18,665 nt of DNA from JAVBMO01 sp031552355 (GTDB lineage: Bacteria; Bacteroidota; Bacteroidia; Bacteroidales; P3): positions 1-18,665 of the forward strand of contig JAVBMO010000055.1 of NCBI GenBank assembly GCA_031552355.1, written 5' to 3'. Both the position numbers and the translations under genes were made by a program. Under the pieces are notes generated by a model. That model ran no database searches, was not told where the DNA came from, and was given only the letters and a program-made list of their open reading frames with translations. This document shows positions 15,266 through 18,665 of this stretch, in pieces. How positions within the stretch are numbered: position 1 is the first letter of the stretch; each line of letters opens with the position of its first letter.

Positions 15266-16033
15266 GTGGAAAAATTATTCAAACATACGGATTCTCAATT
15301 TTCAATTGAAGCGGAAAATCTAACCAAACGATTCGGCAATTTTACGGCAGTGGACCATATTTCATTCAACGTGGAAAAGGGCGAAATTTTCGGATTTTTG
15401 GGCGCTAACGGCGCAGGGAAAACCACCGCCATGCGGATGCTTTGCGGATTGAGTAAACCTACTTCAGGAAATGGTTTTGTTGCCGGTTTCGACATTGAAA
15501 AACAATCGGAAAAGGTAAAGAAAAATATTGGCTACATGAGCCAAAAATTTTCATTATACGAAGATCTGAAAGTTTGGGAAAATATCCGTTTGTTCGGAGG
15601 AATTTACGGACTAAAAATCAAAGAAATAGAAGAGAAGACAAATGCCTTGCTATATCAACTGAATTTTGAAGGCCAACGAAACAAATTGGTAAAGGAACTA
15701 CCCTTGGGTTTGAAGCAGAAACTATCGTTTTCGATTGCCGTTTTTCACGAACCAAAAATTGTATTTTTGGACGAACCTACAGGTGGCGTTGACCCTGCCA
15801 CACGGCGACAGTTTTGGGAACTGATTTATGATGCTGCCGATCGTGGGATAACCGTTTTTGTAACAACACATTACATGGATGAAGCCGAATACTGCAACCG
15901 CGTTTCTATTATGGTGGATGGACGTATCGAAGCCTTGGACACGCCCAAAAATCTTCGACAACAATTCAATGCTCAAAACATGGATGAGGTTTTTCATCAA
16001 TTGGCAAGAAAAGCAACAAGAATTGATAATTAA
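15266..16033 (+). CDS. ABC transporter ATPase, equivalent to the C-terminal half of YbhF
   Basis: A 255-residue nucleotide-binding subunit, expected to pair with the preceding ATPase. Walker A GANGAGKTT (46-54), Q-loop Gln93 (YMSQKFSLYEDL), Walker B VFLDEPT (166-172) and switch His202 (TTHYMDEAEYC) are canonical. The signature is LPLGL (145-149) instead of LSGG, as I recall for the second ATPase of YbhF. The start is GTG; no ATG is available upstream in frame before a stop at 15242, and the next residues fit the family start. It lies 25 bases after the first ATPase gene. Its stop codon is inside the left arm of the inverted repeat around the four-helix-bundle gene. Confidence 0.93.
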   Translation: MEKLFKHTDSQFSIEAENLTKRFGNFTAVDHISFNVEKGEIFGFLGANGAGKTTAMRMLCGLSKPTSGNGFVAGFDIEKQSEKVKKNIGYMSQKFSLYEDLKVWENIRLFGGIYGLKIKEIEEKTNALLYQLNFEGQRNKLVKELPLGLKQKLSFSIAVFHEPKIVFLDEPTGGVDPATRRQFWELIYDAADRGITVFVTTHYMDEAEYCNRVSIMVDGRIEALDTPKNLRQQFNAQNMDEVFHQLARKATRIDN

Positions 16034-16052
16034 TTAATAATGAGTAACTAAT
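16022..16052 (+). repeat. Left arm of the inverted repeat around the four-helix-bundle gene
   Basis: This AT-rich arm includes the stop codon of the second ATPase (16031-16033) and ends nine bases before the four-helix-bundle ATG. It pairs with 16407-16437; the longest exact block is 12 bases (16032-16043), and a G-U pair at 16044 extends pairing to 16047. Confidence 0.75.
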
Positions 16053-16060
16053 AATTAAAA

Positions 16061-16411
16061 ATGAAAGAGAATACCATAAAAATAAAATCCTATGAATTTG
16101 CTTTAAGAATTATTAAAGCCTATCAATATTTGAGTAAAGAACAAAAAGAATTTGTATTGTCAAAACAAATGCTGCGAAGTGGAACTTCAATCGGGGCAAT
16201 GGTTCGTGAATCAGAATATGCTCAATCAAAAGCTGACTTTATACACAAATTGAGTGTCGCTTTAAAGGAAGCTAATGAAACCGAATATTGGCTTATGTTG
16301 CTGAAAGACAGTTCATATATTGATGAAAAATGTTTTCAATCAATAGAAAAAGATTGTATTGAATTAATAAAACTGCTCACAAGTATCATAAATACCTCGA
16401 AATCAAATTAA
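16061..16411 (+). CDS. Four-helix-bundle protein, 23S rRNA intervening-sequence (IVP/S23) family
   Basis: A 116-residue all-helical protein of the family named after proteins encoded in intervening sequences of 23S rRNA genes; related to the Avd accessory protein of diversity-generating retroelements. Function is unknown; solved members form homopentamers. Family phrases are LSKQMLRSGTSIGA (33-46), SKADFIHKLSVALKEANETEYWL (56-78, with AQ before it) and a final LLTSIINTSK helix. Here it sits not in rRNA but between an ABC ATPase gene and its permease gene. Flanking AT-rich arms pair with one another, and its own stop codon (16409-16411) lies in the right arm. The gene is intact and read in the direction of the operon. 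Confidence 0.92.
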   Translation: MKENTIKIKSYEFALRIIKAYQYLSKEQKEFVLSKQMLRSGTSIGAMVRESEYAQSKADFIHKLSVALKEANETEYWLMLLKDSSYIDEKCFQSIEKDCIELIKLLTSIINTSKSN

Positions 16412-16437
16412 TTATTCATTATTAATTATTAATTGAT
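16407..16437 (-). repeat. Right arm of the inverted repeat around the four-helix-bundle gene
   Basis: The complement of the left arm at 16022-16052, with three mismatches and three G-U pairs. It contains the four-helix-bundle stop codon and reaches into the permease ATG (16436-16438), so the paired RNA would cover the permease start site. Confidence 0.75.
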
Positions 16438-17542
16438 GACTCAATTCGTAAGTTTTATACGGAAGGAATTTCTGCATATTTTTCGCGACAGGCGAACGAT
16501 GTTGATATTGCTAGGAATGCCTATTGTGCAAATTCTCATTTTCGGATTTGCCATTACCACCGAAGTAAAAAATGTTCCCATCGCCTTTTTGGACTTTTCC
16601 AAAGATGAATCGACACAGCAGATTATTCAGAAATTTGCTGCCAACGAATACTTCTACATTGCAGAAACGCCTCATTCTTACGAAGAGGCCAATCAACTTT
16701 TCAAGGAAGGGAAAATTTCTATGGCTGTGGTTTTCGGCAGCCACTTCAACGAAAATCTGATTCATTTGGGGCATGCACCCATACAACTGATTGCCGATGC
16801 CACCGATCCCAACACAGCCAAAACCGCAACAGGCTACGCCACAAATATCATCAGCACCTATCAACAGGAACTTTTATCGCAATACAAAATTCCCGGACAA
16901 ATTGTTCCCGAAGTACGCATGCTTTATAATCCGCAATTGAAAGGAGCGTACAATTTTGTCCCCGGTGTCATGGGGCTCATTCTGATGCTGATTTGCGCCA
17001 TGATGACATCCTTTGCCCTTGTTCGGGAAAAAGAAATGGGCACTATGGAAATCCTTTTGGCATCGCCTATGAGGCCGCTTTATGTCATTTTGTCGAAAGC
17101 CATCCCCTACGCACTTTTGTCGTGTGTAAATTTGGCGACCATTCTTTTGCTTTCGGTCTATGTCATTCATGTGCCTGTGGTTGGAAACCTTGGATGGTTA
17201 TTGCTTTTGTCTTTTATTTTTATTGTTACGGCTTTAGCTTTGGGACTTCTGATTTCTACCGTTGCCAACAACCAGGTGTCGGCCATGCTTATTTCCGGTA
17301 TGTTAATGATGATTCCTGTTATGTTGCTGTCTGGCATGATTTTTCCCATAGAAAATATGCCTTTGATTTTGCAATGGCTTTCACATATTATTCCGGCCCG
17401 TTGGTATATTTCCGGTGTCAGGAAAATCATGATAGAAGGCTTGCCCATTACCATGGTTTACAAGGAATTTTTAATCCTTTTGGGAATGGCTCTCTTTTTG
17501 ATTTTTGTAAGCCTCAAGAAATTTAAAGTACGATTGGAATAA
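16436..17542 (+). CDS. ABC-2 type permease (YbhS/YbhR-like), first subunit
   Basis: A 368-residue inner-membrane subunit of the exporter. It begins with a short cytoplasmic helix (FIRKEFLHIFRDRRTM), which is typical of YbhS/YbhR-type permeases. TM1 spans about 22-41 and a large periplasmic domain about 42-170. Five further hydrophobic segments follow near 175-196, 222-245, 253-275, 281-303 and 343-360. The cytoplasmic stretch REKEMGTMEILLASPMRP (197-214) probably contacts the ATPases. A TTG at 16433 precedes the ATG; the ATG is preferred. The start codon is in the right arm of the inverted repeat, and no ribosome binding site is evident. It should pair with the next permease. Confidence 0.93.
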   Translation: MTQFVSFIRKEFLHIFRDRRTMLILLGMPIVQILIFGFAITTEVKNVPIAFLDFSKDESTQQIIQKFAANEYFYIAETPHSYEEANQLFKEGKISMAVVFGSHFNENLIHLGHAPIQLIADATDPNTAKTATGYATNIISTYQQELLSQYKIPGQIVPEVRMLYNPQLKGAYNFVPGVMGLILMLICAMMTSFALVREKEMGTMEILLASPMRPLYVILSKAIPYALLSCVNLATILLLSVYVIHVPVVGNLGWLLLLSFIFIVTALALGLLISTVANNQVSAMLISGMLMMIPVMLLSGMIFPIENMPLILQWLSHIIPARWYISGVRKIMIEGLPITMVYKEFLILLGMALFLIFVSLKKFKVRLE

Positions 17543-17555
17543 TAAAGAATTACGA

Positions 17556-17592
17556 TTATTTTTCATTTTTCACTATTCATTTTTAATTTAAA
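17556..17592 (-). repeat. AT-rich repeat between the two permease genes
   Basis: The 55-base gap between the permease genes is nearly all low complexity. On the minus strand it reads ATGAAAAAT-type units like those inside the first ATPase gene; 17558-17572 is an exact 15-base inverted match to 15116-15130. It looks like a degenerate member of the same repeat group, lying just before the second permease ATG. Confidence 0.6.
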
Positions 17593-17597
17593 AAAGA

Positions 17598-18665
17598 ATG
17601 TTACGATTTTTAATAGAAAAGGAATTTAAACAAATTTCGCGGAATCCGTTTTTGCCGAAAATGATTATTCTTTTCCCTTTGGCGGTGATGTTGGTCTTTC
17701 CGTGGGCGGTAAATCTCGATATTAAAAATGTCCGCATCAGCCTTGTGGACAAAGACCAAAGTACTTATTCTCACAATTTGGTGGAAAAACTTCGGCAATC
17801 GAAATATTTTTTGCTTACCGACATTTCGCAAAGCTATGAACAGGCGCTCACTGCCATTGAAAAAGACAAAGCCGACCTTATTTTAGAAATTGAACCCGGG
17901 TTTGAGAAAAATTTAATCAAAAGCGAAGGAAGCAAAGTGCTTATTTCAGCCAATGCCGTTAATGGGGTAAAAGCCGGATTGGGCAGTTCTTATCTGGGAA
18001 TGATTTTGCAGGATTTTTCCGCCGATATCAACAAAAAAAATCTGCAAGCGACATTGTCTTCGCTGGCTATCCCCAAAATTGAAATTATTCCCCAAAACCG
18101 CTTCAATCCGCATTTGGACTATAAAACATTTATTGTCCCGGCTTTGGTGGTTATGCTCTTGACCATGATTTGCGGATTTTTACCGGCCTTGAACATTGTC
18201 GGCGAAAAGGAAAACGGCACCATTGAACAGATAAATGTAACTCCTGTGCCAAAATTTGTTTTTATCCTTGGGAAGCTAATTCCTTACTGGATTATAGGAT
18301 TTGTTATCCTTTCCATTTCGTTGGGGTTGGCGGCTTTGATTTATGGCATTTTCCCTGCCGGAAACCTTTTGGTTATTTACCTGTTTGCCACCATCTACAT
18401 ATTAGTGGTTTCGGGCTTTGGGCTGGTTATTTCCAATCATTCAAGCACTTTGCAACAAGCCATGTTTTTGATGTTTTTCTTTATGCTGGTTTTTATCCTT
18501 ATCAGCGGATTATTTACGCCCATCAGCAGCATGCCCGGCTGGGCGCAAAATATTGCAGCGTTTAATCCATTGAAATATTTTATGATTGTTATGCGAGGCG
18601 TTTACCTCAAAGGAAGCGACATCCTTTCTTTAATCCCGACATTGTTGACATTATTGGGTTTTGCT
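17598..18665 (+). CDS. ABC-2 type permease (YbhS/YbhR-like), second subunit, cut by the window edge
   Basis: The frame is open from the ATG at 17598 to the right edge, 356 codons without a stop, so the gene is 3'-truncated only by the window. It starts MLRFLIEKEFKQISRNPFLP, the cytoplasmic helix of this permease type, with TM1 near 21-37 and a periplasmic domain to about 172. Further membrane segments follow, separated by the cytoplasmic GEKENGTIEQINVTPVPK stretch, which matches REKEMGTMEILLASPMRP in the first permease. The two permeases are paralogous and should form the heterodimeric membrane part of the exporter, as YbhS and YbhR do. Only a short C-terminal piece is likely to be missing. 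Confidence 0.92.
   Translation, partial: MLRFLIEKEFKQISRNPFLPKMIILFPLAVMLVFPWAVNLDIKNVRISLVDKDQSTYSHNLVEKLRQSKYFLLTDISQSYEQALTAIEKDKADLILEIEPGFEKNLIKSEGSKVLISANAVNGVKAGLGSSYLGMILQDFSADINKKNLQATLSSLAIPKIEIIPQNRFNPHLDYKTFIVPALVVMLLTMICGFLPALNIVGEKENGTIEQINVTPVPKFVFILGKLIPYWIIGFVILSISLGLAALIYGIFPAGNLLVIYLFATIYILVVSGFGLVISNHSSTLQQAMFLMFFFMLVFILISGLFTPISSMPGWAQNIAAFNPLKYFMIVMRGVYLKGSDILSLIPTLLTLLGFA

Larger units (their letters stand above)
16022..16437 (+). mobile_element. Putative IVS-like unit: four-helix-bundle gene with paired ends
   Basis: The four-helix-bundle gene is bracketed by 16022-16052 and 16407-16437, which pair without gaps over 31 positions: 25 Watson-Crick, three G-U and three mismatches. 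The core is AATTAATAATGA at 16032-16043. In RNA the ends would form a long AU-rich stem with the gene in the loop, like intervening sequences of 23S rRNA that carry genes of this same family. The boundaries and mobility are inferred. Confidence 0.5.

Noticed and set aside
16061..16411. Four-helix-bundle gene as the Avd protein of a diversity-generating retroelement
   Set aside because: Avd is related, but no reverse transcriptase, template repeat or variable repeat is present in the window.
16993..17526. A 177-codon plus-strand frame within the first permease gene
   Set aside because: It lies in another frame of a well-supported membrane protein; its Cys/Phe/His-rich translation is typical of a frame shadow.

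Overview
The window looks like chromosome of a Bacteroidota bacterium, probably Bacteroidales. The evidence is an AT-rich composition, weak or absent Shine-Dalgarno sequences, several TAnnTTTG-type -7 promoter elements, a DUF4296 lipoprotein, and a four-helix-bundle (23S rRNA intervening-sequence-type) protein. This is inference from gene content; no rRNA marker is present.

Minus strand, 1-4.7 kb: mnmE (tRNA wobble modification GTPase), a YifB/ComM-type Mg-chelatase-like AAA protein, a small DUF4296 lipoprotein and a WecA/TagO-like undecaprenyl-phosphate sugar-phosphate transferase all run leftward. Plus strand, 4.7-9.0 kb: an orphan sensor histidine kinase diverges from the WecA-like gene. 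It is followed by a tight two-gene unit, UDP-glucose 6-dehydrogenase and UDP-glucuronate decarboxylase, which makes UDP-xylose and ends at a strong intrinsic terminator. A small secreted protein of unknown family comes next.

Plus strand, 9.1 kb to the end: one large export locus of the YbhG-F-S-R type. It consists of a TetR regulator with a palindromic candidate operator, a TolC-like outer-membrane channel, a lipoprotein HlyD-like adaptor, two separate ABC ATPases matching the N- and C-halves of E. coli YbhF, and two ABC-2 permeases. The second permease runs off the right edge.

The export locus is interrupted twice. Between adaptor and first ATPase lies about 2.3 kb of accessory DNA. It holds an IS200-like/REP-associated transposase flanked by mirror-image arrays of three hairpins, a DUF1801 (YdhG-like) protein, a McbG/Qnr-like pentapeptide-repeat protein and a stand-alone GyrI-like protein. 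Between second ATPase and first permease lies a four-helix-bundle gene whose flanks form a 31-position inverted repeat. That repeat overlaps the stop codon of the preceding gene and the start codon of the following one.

The most interesting signals are this intercistronic IVS-like unit, the symmetrical hairpin arms of the transposase element, the asymmetric ATPase pair, and the pairing of two gyrase-related families inside a drug-exporter operon. I saw no tRNA, rRNA or CRISPR array.
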